Source: Flavobacteriales bacterium UBA1958 | GTDB lineage: Bacteria > Bacteroidota > Bacteroidia > Flavobacteriales_D > Sanyastnellaceae | Direction of reading: 5' to 3' | NCBI GenBank assembly: GCA_002336675.1 | Contig: DDEI01000022.1 | Coordinates: forward strand, 1-39,769 | Length of the DNA stretch: 39,769 bases | Part shown: piece by piece, positions 1 through 8,360 of the stretch | Numbering within the stretch: the stretch's first letter is position 1 | Layout: every line of letters starts with the position of its first letter | Notes under the pieces: generated by a model | The model's input: the letters and a program-made list of their open reading frames with translations, nothing else | Database searches by the model: none | Told to the model about the DNA's origin: nothing | Program-made: the position numbers and the translations under genes

Positions 1-579
1 AATAGCTGTATCCATTTCTTGGGCAGTTTCAAAAATTTCTGCATAGAGTCCTTTTTCCGCTGCCCAATCGGCACTTTTCCATTCCGTAGCATTTATAGTT
101 AACTGACTCATAGCAGAATTTCCTATTTTCCGTTCTACAGCTGGACCTACTACGAATGGACCTATTCCCACAGCCAATTCTGATAGTTTTACCGCAGCAT
201 ACTTAGTAGCGTAGCAGTAGTCTACCGCTGAAGCCACACCTACACCGCCACCGACAGCTTTACCTTGGACTCTGCCAATAATAAGTTTTGGACATTTTCT
301 ACAAGCGTTAATTACACTAGCAAATCCTGAAAAGAACTTTTTACCAGCAGCTCCATCATCGATGGCTACAAGTTCATCAAAGCTAGCTCCAGCACAAAAC
401 GCTCTATCACCAGCACTTTTTAGAATAATTACTAATGTTTTTTCATCAGTTCCTAAACTTGTTATGACACTAGATAATTGGTCTAGGATAATGCCAGGCA
501 GAGAATTACTTGCTGGGTGATAAAACTCTATAGTAGAAATAAAATTTTCAGTTTTGACTTTTACGTATCCGGTTTCCAT
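1..579 (-). CDS. Enoyl-CoA hydratase/isomerase (crotonase) family protein, 3' end cut by window edge
   Basis: The 193 residues from ATG at 577-579 run open to the window edge; the family is usually about 255-265 aa, so the C-terminal helices are missing. Visible signatures are FCAGASFDEL (residues 61-70, oxyanion region), GKAVGGGVGVA (107-117) and KLSELAVGIGP (131-141). Aligned with classical enoyl-CoA hydratase (GGGCEL...QPEILIG), the second catalytic glutamate is kept (E134), but the first is glycine (G114), with the normal 20-residue spacing. A single-glutamate active site is known in some crotonase isomerases, so isomerase-like chemistry is possible. The exact acyl-CoA substrate cannot be told. 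An intrinsic terminator lies just upstream, separating it from the neighbouring minus-strand gene. Family assignment is firm; reaction is uncertain. Confidence 0.9.
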   Translation of the reverse strand, partial: METGYVKVKTENFISTIEFYHPASNSLPGIILDQLSSVITSLGTDEKTLVIILKSAGDRAFCAGASFDELVAIDDGAAGKKFFSGFASVINACRKCPKLIIGRVQGKAVGGGVGVASAVDYCYATKYAAVKLSELAVGIGPFVVGPAVERKIGNSAMSQLTINATEWKSADWAAEKGLYAEIFETAQEMDTAI

Positions 580-584
580 TCTGC

Positions 585-622
585 TAAAATAAAAAAAGCC
601 CTTTCCCTAAAAGGAAAGCGCT
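585..622 (-). terminator. Rho-independent terminator of the 647-1372 gene
   Basis: Stem 597-606 pairs with 613-622 (one mismatch) around a 6-nt loop. On the minus strand it is followed by a run of seven T (complement of A 591-597). It lies just past the stop of the outer-membrane protein gene. Confidence 0.8.
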
Positions 623-646
623 TCGAAATTTACTCAAAAGATATTA

Positions 647-1372
647 CTAAAATCTATATCCTATTGTCAGTCCAGATCTTAGACCAAGTCCAATTAGAGA
701 ACCTTTCCCTTTGATAAAGTCATTACCAGAGGTTAATTCAATTTTATCAGAATAAAGAGGTAGATCATCAACTTCTGCTTGTAACTCTTCTTCTATTTCT
801 TGAAAGTCGGTGTCTGCATTATTTGAATAAGCTTCTATAGTGATGGTCTTTTGATCTATGGTAAGACCCAGAAAATTCCAGTCAAGGGTCATTCTGTCAC
901 CTAATTTAAACTGAGTACCTAGCTGTAAACCAAGCCCGATTATATTTAGTTTAGTTCCCATTAAAACAGTTTCTCCATCAAAATCAGTTCCTACAGTCAA
1001 TTGATAATCATGATATCTTACCATAGGTGCAACGTAAAACCCAAAAGGAGCTCCTTTGTCGCCTATATACATTCTGTATTCTCCTACCATAGAAAGGCCT
1101 TCTGCACTGTTATCTAATTCTTCTAAGATTGCAGAACTAGTCTCATCACCGAAAGTTAACCACTCTGGAACTTCTCTGGGTATGATAACTCCAATATGCA
1201 AGGCAAGCGTTTTATTCTCGCTGATTACTTTTTCATATCCTACATTGATATTCCCTACTATTAAGCCTGGTACTCCTAGACTTAGACCGTGATTATAATT
1301 TTGAGCAGTTAAATTGGGAGTGAAGTAATTGGCTAAAAAAAAGAATAGAACGCTTTGTAGAATTAGTTTCAT
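647..1372 (-). CDS. Predicted outer-membrane beta-barrel protein
   Basis: The 241-aa protein begins with a cleavable signal peptide (residues 1 to about 23, ending LTAQ). It continues with alternating hydrophobic/polar strands rich in Gly, Tyr and Phe, and ends in GYRF, a C-terminal aromatic residue typical of outer-membrane barrels. An acidic stretch (about residues 183-200, with EEELQAEVDD) may be an extracellular loop. I do not recognise a specific family; OmpA-barrel-like or DUF3575-like proteins are alternatives. It is monocistronic by appearance: a terminator follows it, and about 270 bp separate it from citrate synthase upstream. A weak promoter-like element TATATTTA (one mismatch from TAnnTTTG) lies upstream of the start. 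Envelope location is inferred. Confidence 0.7.
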   Translation of the reverse strand: MKLILQSVLFFFLANYFTPNLTAQNYNHGLSLGVPGLIVGNINVGYEKVISENKTLALHIGVIIPREVPEWLTFGDETSSAILEELDNSAEGLSMVGEYRMYIGDKGAPFGFYVAPMVRYHDYQLTVGTDFDGETVLMGTKLNIIGLGLQLGTQFKLGDRMTLDWNFLGLTIDQKTITIEAYSNNADTDFQEIEEELQAEVDDLPLYSDKIELTSGNDFIKGKGSLIGLGLRSGLTIGYRF

Positions 1373-1597
1373 TTTGGGTAATAGTTAATTATTCTAGTAA
1401 ATATAATATGATATAAAATCTCAAGAGAGGTTAATGCGAGAAAGTTGTTGTTAACAGATGGGTTGAAGAGTATATGATCTTGTAAGCACTGAATTAACCA
1501 CTTGTGTAAAAAATCACTCTATTCATAATTTCTAGTAGAAAATGTGAGGTAGTAAACACCATAGAATTAGCCCTGGAATTGACCTTTAATTTGAAGA

Positions 1598-1627
1598 AAA
1601 CATGGCCTGCCAAAAGAGGGCTTGTTT
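1598..1627 (-). terminator. Possible terminator after citrate synthase
   Basis: An imperfect hairpin (about 1598-1607 against 1619-1627, with one mismatch and one bulge) lies 15-45 bp past the citrate synthase stop. On the minus strand it is followed by TTTTCTTC. The stem is not perfect, so this is a moderate-to-weak call. Confidence 0.35.
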
Positions 1628-1641
1628 CTTTGGTGAAAAAA

Positions 1642-2928
1642 TTATCTATTTTTAATATCTACATAGTCTCTGGCATTAGCACCAGTGTAGATTTGTCTTG
1701 GTCTACCAATAGGAGCTCTATCTTCTACCATTTCTTTCCATTGTGCTATCCATCCAGGTAGTCTTCCCAGGGCAAACATTACAGTAAACATTTCAGTAGG
1801 TATTCCTAGAGCTCTATATATAATTCCTGAATAGAAATCAACGTTAGGATATAATCCTCTTTCTACGAAATAAGGATCTTTCAATGCTACAGCCTCTAAT
1901 TCTTTCGCTATGTTTAAAACAGGGTCATCTATTCCTAAAGCCTCTAGCACATCGTCAGCAGCTTTCTTAATAATCTTAGCTCTCGGATCGAAGTTTTTAT
2001 AAACTCTGTGCCCGAATCCCATTAATCTAAAGGAGTCAGATTTATCTTTTGCTTTATCTACCCAGTGCTGAAGTGGAGTTCCACTTGACTTGATGGATTC
2101 CAACATTTCTATTACCGCCTGGTTAGCACCTCCATGAAGGGGGCCCCAAAGAGCCGCTATACCCGCTGAGATAGAAGAGAATAAATTAGCTTGAGAAGAA
2201 CCCACTACTCTTACTGTAGAAGTAGAACAGTTTTGCTCATGATCAGCATGAAGGATAAGAAGTTTATTCAATGCATCATTAACCACAGGGTTAATATTAT
2301 AATCTTCAGTAGGCATTCCGAACATCATGTTCAAGAAATTCTTTGTGTAGCTTAAATCGTTATTAGGGTAAATTAGCGGATGTCCCATGCTGTTTTTGTG
2401 AGCTTGAGCCGCCAGGGTAGGTAACTTAGCTATCAATCTATGTATAGTTAAGTCTATGTCTTCTATTGATCTATTTGGGTTTTGAGACTCAGGATAGAAT
2501 GTAGAAAGAGAAGAGATCATAGAACTCAAAATACCCATAGGATGAGCGTTAGTCGGAAAAGCTTCGAAGAAACGTTTCATGTCCTCATGAACTAAGGTAT
2601 GATGAGTAATGCTCTCGCTGAAATACTCTAATTGTTCTGCATTAGGAAGATCTCCATAAATCAACAAATAAGACACTTCGATAAAAGAAGCCTTTTCTGC
2701 TAACTGTTCTATAGGATAACCACGATAACTTAGAATACCTTTTTCACCATCTAAGAAGGTAATAGCAGATTTAGTAGAACCTGTGTTTTTAAAACCAGGA
2801 TCTATGGTAACATAGCCTGTCATTGCTCTTAACTTACTAATGTCTATAGCTTTTTCCTTTTCGCTTCCGGTGATTACTGGAAGATCATATTCCTTTCCTT
2901 CTAAGATAATTTTCGCGCTTTCACTCAT
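1642..2928 (-). CDS. gltA: Citrate synthase (type II, hexameric-type)
   Basis: The enzyme condenses acetyl-CoA with oxaloacetate in the first TCA-cycle step, in the cytoplasm. From ATG at 2926-2928 the product is 428 aa, the usual length, and begins MSESAKIILEGKEYDLP as in other bacterial homologues. Catalytic motifs are all present: HADHEQN (first His), GPLHGGAN (second His) and GHRVYKNFDPRAK (Asp). The N-terminal all-beta domain of type II enzymes, which can carry NADH regulation, is present. An in-frame ATG 36 nt upstream (2964) exists, but a TAnnTTTG promoter box at 2978-2985 would put transcription start near 2971, leaving almost no leader, so the shorter start is preferred. The gene is transcribed alone. 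Confidence 0.97.
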   Translation of the reverse strand: MSESAKIILEGKEYDLPVITGSEKEKAIDISKLRAMTGYVTIDPGFKNTGSTKSAITFLDGEKGILSYRGYPIEQLAEKASFIEVSYLLIYGDLPNAEQLEYFSESITHHTLVHEDMKRFFEAFPTNAHPMGILSSMISSLSTFYPESQNPNRSIEDIDLTIHRLIAKLPTLAAQAHKNSMGHPLIYPNNDLSYTKNFLNMMFGMPTEDYNINPVVNDALNKLLILHADHEQNCSTSTVRVVGSSQANLFSSISAGIAALWGPLHGGANQAVIEMLESIKSSGTPLQHWVDKAKDKSDSFRLMGFGHRVYKNFDPRAKIIKKAADDVLEALGIDDPVLNIAKELEAVALKDPYFVERGLYPNVDFYSGIIYRALGIPTEMFTVMFALGRLPGWIAQWKEMVEDRAPIGRPRQIYTGANARDYVDIKNR

Positions 2929-2977
2929 GCCTCTGATACTGTTTTTAGGGGGATTAATTTGCATTGCAATATACTAA

Positions 2978-2985
2978 CAAATTTA
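2978..2985 (-). promoter_or_regulatory. Bacteroidota -7 promoter box for citrate synthase
   Basis: On the minus strand this reads TAAATTTG, an exact match to TAnnTTTG. It lies 50 bp before the preferred gltA start. No well-spaced -33 TTG is obvious, so only the -7 element supports it. Confidence 0.45.
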
Positions 2986-3021
2986 CCTTTATTGTCAACA
3001 AAAGGTTTCCGAAAAATGGGC

Positions 3022-3050
3022 ATAAAAAAAGCCCTCACTGGGAGGGCTTT
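3022..3050 (-). terminator. Rho-independent terminator of the DPP4-POT operon
   Basis: Perfect 9-bp stem (3028-3036 with 3042-3050, AAAGCCCTC/GAGGGCTTT) with a 5-nt loop and a T-run on the minus strand, 20 bp past the POT transporter stop. Confidence 0.88.
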
Positions 3051-3069
3051 TAAATAAATTACTTTGGAT

Positions 3070-4683
3070 TTATTTTACGCCGTACATCATCTTTTTCAAA
3101 AGAGGTGAAACCGCTAGAGCCATTGCAGCGATTATTAAAGACAAAATTCCTATTTGAGCAAATACATTGGTGTAGTTGGCTAAGTTAATCATACCTTCAC
3201 TAGCTCCTTCTAGAGCTGAATCATTCATTCCTGTTATGCCTTTGGCAGTAGTTTGAATCCATCCATCTGCTCCATTGTCGCTAATGGTCATTTTGGAAAT
3301 TATTCCAGCTATAAAGTGAGCGAAAGAAGATGATAAGAACCAAACTCCCATCATAAAAGCAGTTAGCCAAGCAGGAGAAAGTTCAGTAACTTTAGAAAGA
3401 CCAATAGGGGAAACAAAGAGTTCCCCAGTTGTAAGAAGAAGATAACCAATTATCAAGAACATCATTGGCACCATGCCATTGGCATCAGCACTTCCAGCTG
3501 CTAATGAGAACACCAAGAAACCGACTCCTAACTGAGCTATACCTAAAGCAAATTTTACGGGTGTATTTGGGTTTAGTCCTATTTTATCCAGCGCTTTCCA
3601 CATTAAAGAGAATGGAATAGCTAAAATCATAATCCAGAACGGGTTGATTGAGTTAGTCTGAGAAGCATTTAGACCTACCAAATTCACATTTTGTTCAGCA
3701 AAATTAGTTAGAGCACTTCCTGATTGTTCGAAGAACGACCAGAATACGGTAATGAATAAAGTCAACACGCAAACAACGACAAGCCTTGAAACCTCTTGTC
3801 TAGATAGTTTGAAAATTGAAATAAAAATGATATACAAGATCACTAACAACAATAGCGTAAAGAGAAGAAACTGAAGCATTCCCATGTCTTCAAAAACATC
3901 TGCTAATATTTTAGTTGAGTTGTTTTGTACTAGGTAAGCAAAAACTGGAACCGCTGCAAATGATAGAATCCAAACAGGAACTCTTATGTTCATTCCTGCA
4001 ATAGTTTTGTCTTTCCACTCTTTCGGTTGATGTCCTTGGTCGCCATAGATATTATTTCCTGCACCATACCAGAACACTGCAAGACCTGCTAACATTCCAA
4101 TTCCAGCTGCACCAAAACCATAATGCCATCCGTAACTAGTACCAAGCCATCCACAGATTAGTGGAGCAATAAATGCACCTACATTTATACCTAAGTAGAA
4201 AATGGTGAAACCTGCATCTCTTCTCACGTCTCCTTTCTTGTAAAGGCCACCTACCATCGTAGAAATGTTAGGTTTAAAGAACCCATTACCCATGATAAGA
4301 AGACCTAAAGCGATATAAAAGATATACTCATTTTCGAATGCCATTACAAAATGACCGAGTGTCATTAATATTGCACCGAGTACAATAGAATTTTTATGAC
4401 CAATTAACCTATCTGCTATCATTCCTCCCAGAGCAGGAGTGAAATAAACTAAAGATCCATAAGCCGCATATATTTCATACGCTACTTCTGTTCCGTCAGC
4501 TAAATTTTGGAATAAGTCATTTATTAGGTAAAGAACTAATAAAGCTCTCATTCCATAGAATGAAAATCTTTCCCATAGCTCAGCAAAGAATAAATAGAAC
4601 AGCCCTTTTGGGTGCCCGAACATTTGAACCTCTCCTTCGTCAGGAGTTAACTCATGATCTAGCTTGTGTCCGCTTTCTTTCAT
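3070..4683 (-). CDS. POT/PTR2-family proton-coupled di/tripeptide transporter
   Basis: The 537-aa major-facilitator protein imports di- and tripeptides with protons across the inner membrane. The POT signature ExxERFxFYG is present at residues 35-44 (E35, E38, R39), after the sequence GHPKGLFYLFFAELWERF. GGMIADRLIGHKNSI (the loop after TM2) and GNGFFKPNISTMVG (TM4-5 region, PTR2 motif) are also clear. About 12-14 hydrophobic segments are seen, the usual count for bacterial POTs. It follows the DPP4 gene by only 27 bp on the same strand and shares its terminator, so both are probably one transcript: an exported dipeptidase plus the importer of its products. Whether individual substrates are restricted cannot be told from sequence. 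Confidence 0.95.
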   Translation of the reverse strand: MKESGHKLDHELTPDEGEVQMFGHPKGLFYLFFAELWERFSFYGMRALLVLYLINDLFQNLADGTEVAYEIYAAYGSLVYFTPALGGMIADRLIGHKNSIVLGAILMTLGHFVMAFENEYIFYIALGLLIMGNGFFKPNISTMVGGLYKKGDVRRDAGFTIFYLGINVGAFIAPLICGWLGTSYGWHYGFGAAGIGMLAGLAVFWYGAGNNIYGDQGHQPKEWKDKTIAGMNIRVPVWILSFAAVPVFAYLVQNNSTKILADVFEDMGMLQFLLFTLLLLVILYIIFISIFKLSRQEVSRLVVVCVLTLFITVFWSFFEQSGSALTNFAEQNVNLVGLNASQTNSINPFWIMILAIPFSLMWKALDKIGLNPNTPVKFALGIAQLGVGFLVFSLAAGSADANGMVPMMFLIIGYLLLTTGELFVSPIGLSKVTELSPAWLTAFMMGVWFLSSSFAHFIAGIISKMTISDNGADGWIQTTAKGITGMNDSALEGASEGMINLANYTNVFAQIGILSLIIAAMALAVSPLLKKMMYGVK

Positions 4684-4710
4684 TTGATTAATTATTAATT
4701 GGTTAGTTAA

Positions 4711-6888
4711 TTACAAGTTTTCAAATATATAGTCTCTCATCATGGTAAACAAATGAAGACGTGTATAGCCTCCGTAAATACCATGGTTTCTGTCTGGATA
4801 AATAAACAAATCGAACTGCTTATTATTAGCTACAAGCGCGTTTACCATCTCCATAGTATTCTGATAGTGAACGTTATCATCAGCAGAGCCATGAATTAAG
4901 AGATACTTTCCTTTTAAATTTTCTACATGATTGATAGGAGAGTTATTTTCATAACCATCTTTATTCTCCTGTGGAGTCCTCATAAATCGTTCTGTGTAAA
5001 TAGAATCATAATACTTCCAGTTAGTTACTGGAGCTACTGCTATAGCCATATGATACTCGTCTGCTCCTTGAGTGATACAGTTACTGGCCATATACCCGCC
5101 ATAGCTCCACCCCTGAATTCCTATCCTTTCGGCATCTACATCTGCCCATGATTTTAGATGCTTAGCTAAATCTATAAAATCAGCGGTTTCGTTTTTCCCT
5201 AATTGTAAGTAGGTGCTATGGAAGAATTCTTTTCCCCTGAACATAGTCCCTCTTGGGTCACAAGAGATTACGTAATAACCTTCTTGACTTAATAGTTGAT
5301 GCCATAAGTAGTTTCTACCGTCAAAACTATCCATTACCGTATTATGTCCAGGACCACCATAAATATTGACATAAACAGGATATTTTTTAGAAGCATCGTA
5401 ATTAGCTGGTTTGATCATCCAGCAGTTTAGCTCATCTCCATTTGTGTTTTCGAAGGTGAAAAATTCTTTAGGTGTTAAATTGTATGTTTCTAAAGTCCTT
5501 TGCAACGCCGCGTTATCTATAAGAGTTCTTATCTCTGCGCCTTTATTGTTATAAAGAACAAAGGAGGCAGGACTGTTAGCGCTCGAATTATTTATGACGT
5601 AATATTTAAATCCTTCGCTAAATGTGGCACTATTAACACCTGATTTATTAGATAATTTTTCTTTTACTCTTTTATACATTCCTTTTTTATAGATATGCTG
5701 CTCCATCGGTGATACCTCAGAACTAGAATAGTAGAACATTCCTTTCTTTTCATCTACTCCTAAATATTCAATCACATCCCAATTCCCTGAGGTAAGTTGA
5801 ACCTTTTCCTTACCCGTAGTGTCGAATAAATACAAGTGGTTATAGCCATCCTTACTGCTATTCCATAAGAAACACTTGTTATCATCCATAAAAGTGAGGT
5901 TGTCATTAATCTCTATATAGGTATCTGAAGTTTCATCATATATTTTACTCGGCTTAATATCTCCTAAGTTTTTCTGAGTTAAGTCAGTAAGTAAAAATTC
6001 CAAGTGGTTCTGATGCCTGTTTAATCTCATAATACATAAACCATCATTGCTTAGGCTCCACTGGATTCTAGGGTAGTAAATATCCTTTTCTTTTCCTGTG
6101 TTCACTTGTCTAGTTTTTCCAGAGTTGAAATCAAACACATGAATAGAAACATCAGAGTTCTTTTCCCCAGCTTTAGGGTATTTGAACTTATATTGTTCTG
6201 GATATAAGTCTCCATACATAGCCATTTGGAATTCTTTCACTTCAGTTTCATCCATTCTGTAAAAACCTAATCTATCTCCATTAGGAGACCAGTAAAAACC
6301 TTTGTCAAAACCAAATTCTTCTTCGTAAACCCAATCAGTAGCTCCGTTAATTATTTTATTCATTTCACCATCAAGTGTGATTTGAGTTTCCTCTCCATTT
6401 TCTACACTGAATAAATTATTCTTTCTCACAAAGGCTACCTTATCTCCATTAGGACTAAATTCAGCCAGTCTCTGTTTTCCTTGGGAAAAGTCGGTCAAAG
6501 GAGTTAATGTATTATTCGTTATACTATATATGTAATAGTTAGACCTGCTGCTGTGTCTGTAAATAGATTCAGTTTCAGTTGCTAGTAATATCTTACTCTC
6601 ATCTGCGCTAAACTGATAATCACTCACATTTAGCTCTTGTTCTGCGAAATTAGTAGGGTCAAAAATGACAGCTACCTCTTCACCCGTAGAATAGGCATTC
6701 TTGATTATTTTACCTCCTTCAAAAGTAGTGTAGTGCTTACCTTCACTCATGGAGCGTTGGCCCCAAACGTAATCAGCACTGAATTTTCCGCTTGCCCATA
6801 TCTCCTCTAAAGTGATGTCAGAGTTTTGAGCAACTAAAAAAGGACTCATAAAACTCATAAAAGCGATTAAAATAAATATTTTTTTCAT
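4711..6888 (-). CDS. dpp4: S9B dipeptidyl peptidase IV, exported
   Basis: The 725-aa serine peptidase releases N-terminal X-Pro or X-Ala dipeptides. Residues 1-20 form a signal peptide (ends FLVAQ), so it acts in the periplasm or outside. The beta-propeller carries DWVYEEEFG (residues 185-193), whose E189/E190 match the glutamates that anchor the substrate amino terminus in DPP4. The C-terminal alpha/beta-hydrolase domain holds the triad S595 (GWSYGG), D670 (GSADDNVH) and H702 (DRNHGI). Asp-His spacing of 32 equals that of human DPP4. It is first in a two-gene operon with the POT transporter. The intergenic region to the divergent flavoprotein gene is about 225 bp. Confidence 0.95.
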   Translation of the reverse strand: MKKIFILIAFMSFMSPFLVAQNSDITLEEIWASGKFSADYVWGQRSMSEGKHYTTFEGGKIIKNAYSTGEEVAVIFDPTNFAEQELNVSDYQFSADESKILLATETESIYRHSSRSNYYIYSITNNTLTPLTDFSQGKQRLAEFSPNGDKVAFVRKNNLFSVENGEETQITLDGEMNKIINGATDWVYEEEFGFDKGFYWSPNGDRLGFYRMDETEVKEFQMAMYGDLYPEQYKFKYPKAGEKNSDVSIHVFDFNSGKTRQVNTGKEKDIYYPRIQWSLSNDGLCIMRLNRHQNHLEFLLTDLTQKNLGDIKPSKIYDETSDTYIEINDNLTFMDDNKCFLWNSSKDGYNHLYLFDTTGKEKVQLTSGNWDVIEYLGVDEKKGMFYYSSSEVSPMEQHIYKKGMYKRVKEKLSNKSGVNSATFSEGFKYYVINNSSANSPASFVLYNNKGAEIRTLIDNAALQRTLETYNLTPKEFFTFENTNGDELNCWMIKPANYDASKKYPVYVNIYGGPGHNTVMDSFDGRNYLWHQLLSQEGYYVISCDPRGTMFRGKEFFHSTYLQLGKNETADFIDLAKHLKSWADVDAERIGIQGWSYGGYMASNCITQGADEYHMAIAVAPVTNWKYYDSIYTERFMRTPQENKDGYENNSPINHVENLKGKYLLIHGSADDNVHYQNTMEMVNALVANNKQFDLFIYPDRNHGIYGGYTRLHLFTMMRDYIFENL

Positions 6889-6999
6889 TTTCTCTATTAA
6901 TTATAGGCTGCCGAAGATAGAGATTTATATGTATGTCTATAAAATTGATTTGATGAAATGGGTCTTAATTAATAGTTCGTATATCCTCTGACTATAGCG

Positions 7000-7007
7000 T
7001 ACCTTTG
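7000..7007 (+). promoter_or_regulatory. Bacteroidota -7 promoter box for the flavoprotein-fabI unit
   Basis: TACCTTTG matches TAnnTTTG exactly and lies about 110 bp before the start at 7116. The -33 element is not convincing. The long leader contains an inverted repeat (7026-7032 with 7078-7084, AGGTCTT/AAGACCT) and a 12-codon ORF (7012-7050). Confidence 0.4.
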
Positions 7008-7115
7008 CAGTATGAAAATTCATTTAGGTCTTGCGCTAATAAAGGATTAACATAGTTTTTAGTTTTTCAGTCAAGTTAAGACCTCTATTGAAGTTGGGTT
7101 TTTTCAAAAACAGCC

Positions 7116-8327
7116 ATGAGAAGAATACTTATTATAGGAGGTGGAGCCGCTGGATTCTTTGGTGCAATTAACCTCGCCAAGTCTTGCCCAGATTATAGGA
7201 TTACCATTCTGGAAAAATCAAATACAGTTTTAGGGAAAGTTAAAATTTCAGGAGGGGGAAGATGTAATGTTACACATTCATGTTTCGAGCCTAAAGAATT
7301 AGTGAAATTTTATCCTAGAGGAGGGAAGGAGTTGCTTGGAGCTTTTTATAATTTCCAGCCGTTGAATACTATTAAGTGGTTTGAAGAAAGAGGAGTAGAG
7401 TTAAAAACTGAAGAAGACGGCAGAATGTTTCCAATTTCTAATTCTTCACAGACTATAATTGACTGTTTTACTGCTGAATTAGAGAAGTATGAGGTAAAAG
7501 TGAGATTAAAATCCGGAGTAAACTCTCTAGAAAGAATTGGAAGTAAATGGTTTGTGGATATTAATGATGAACGCTTAGAAGCTGACGATATTATAGTGGC
7601 AGCTGGCAGTTCTTCAAAAATTTGGAAGCTGTTAAAATCTCTTGGCCACAGAATAGTCGAGCCTGTACCTTCATTATTTACTTTTAATATAGCTGATCAA
7701 AAAATTCATGATTTAGCGGGATTGAGCATAGCTAATGTTAAGGTGAAGATGAAGAACAAAAAGTCATTTACTACTGGTCCATTGTTATTTACCCACTGGG
7801 GTTTAAGTGCCCCTGCTATTTTGAAATTGTCATCTACCGAAGCACCTCTGCTAAATGAGTTAGATTATAAATTCGGAATCATAATAGATTTTATTCCTGA
7901 GGTTAATGAAGAAGCAATATCTGAGAGGCTAATGGATGTTCAAAGGAGCTCTACGAAGAATATTTATAACCACAATACATTTGATTTCCCCAAGAGATTC
8001 TGGAATTATCTACTAAGTGAGGCTGAAGTTCCCGAAGACAGAATTTGGCCGGAATTAAGAAAAGCAGAAAAAAGCTCTTTAATCTCTTCTTTAAAAAGAA
8101 TGGAATATCAGGTAAACGGTAAAAGTACTTTTAAAGAGGAATTTGTAACTGCAGGAGGGGTAAGCTTAAAAGAAGTGAATTTCAAAACAATGGAGAGTAA
8201 AAAAGCTTCGGGTTTATATTTTGCGGGAGAGGTAATAAATATAGATGGATATACCGGTGGCTTTAACTTTCAGGCAGCTTGGACAACCTCTTATTTAGCT
8301 GCTTCAGCTATCTCAAAAAAAGTTTAG
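7116..8327 (+). CDS. NAD(P)/FAD-dependent oxidoreductase, HI0933/BaiN family
   Basis: The 403-aa flavoprotein has an N-terminal Rossmann FAD motif GGGAAGFFGA (residues 8-17). It also carries family hallmarks SGGGRCNVTH, the FYPRGGKELLGAF region, EDGRMFPISNSSQ, and the C-terminal FAD-binding GEVINIDGYTGGFNFQAAW. These define the HI0933-like group (often annotated BaiN or aminoacetone-oxidase-like), whose physiological substrate is mostly unknown. The protein is cytoplasmic with no signal peptide. It lies 33 bp upstream of fabI on the same strand and probably shares a transcript; a metabolic link with fatty-acid synthesis is not established. A single start candidate near 7116 fits the beginning of the Rossmann fold. 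Length agrees with the family (about 400 aa). Confidence 0.92.
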   Translation: MRRILIIGGGAAGFFGAINLAKSCPDYRITILEKSNTVLGKVKISGGGRCNVTHSCFEPKELVKFYPRGGKELLGAFYNFQPLNTIKWFEERGVELKTEEDGRMFPISNSSQTIIDCFTAELEKYEVKVRLKSGVNSLERIGSKWFVDINDERLEADDIIVAAGSSSKIWKLLKSLGHRIVEPVPSLFTFNIADQKIHDLAGLSIANVKVKMKNKKSFTTGPLLFTHWGLSAPAILKLSSTEAPLLNELDYKFGIIIDFIPEVNEEAISERLMDVQRSSTKNIYNHNTFDFPKRFWNYLLSEAEVPEDRIWPELRKAEKSSLISSLKRMEYQVNGKSTFKEEFVTAGGVSLKEVNFKTMESKKASGLYFAGEVINIDGYTGGFNFQAAWTTSYLAASAISKKV

Positions 8328-8360
8328 ATTTGGGGTCATAAACTACAAAACTTAAGAACC

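Noticed and set aside
517..714. 65-codon plus-strand frame at the left end
   Set aside because: Runs antisense to the crotonase start, the terminator and the barrel gene end, so it is a shadow.
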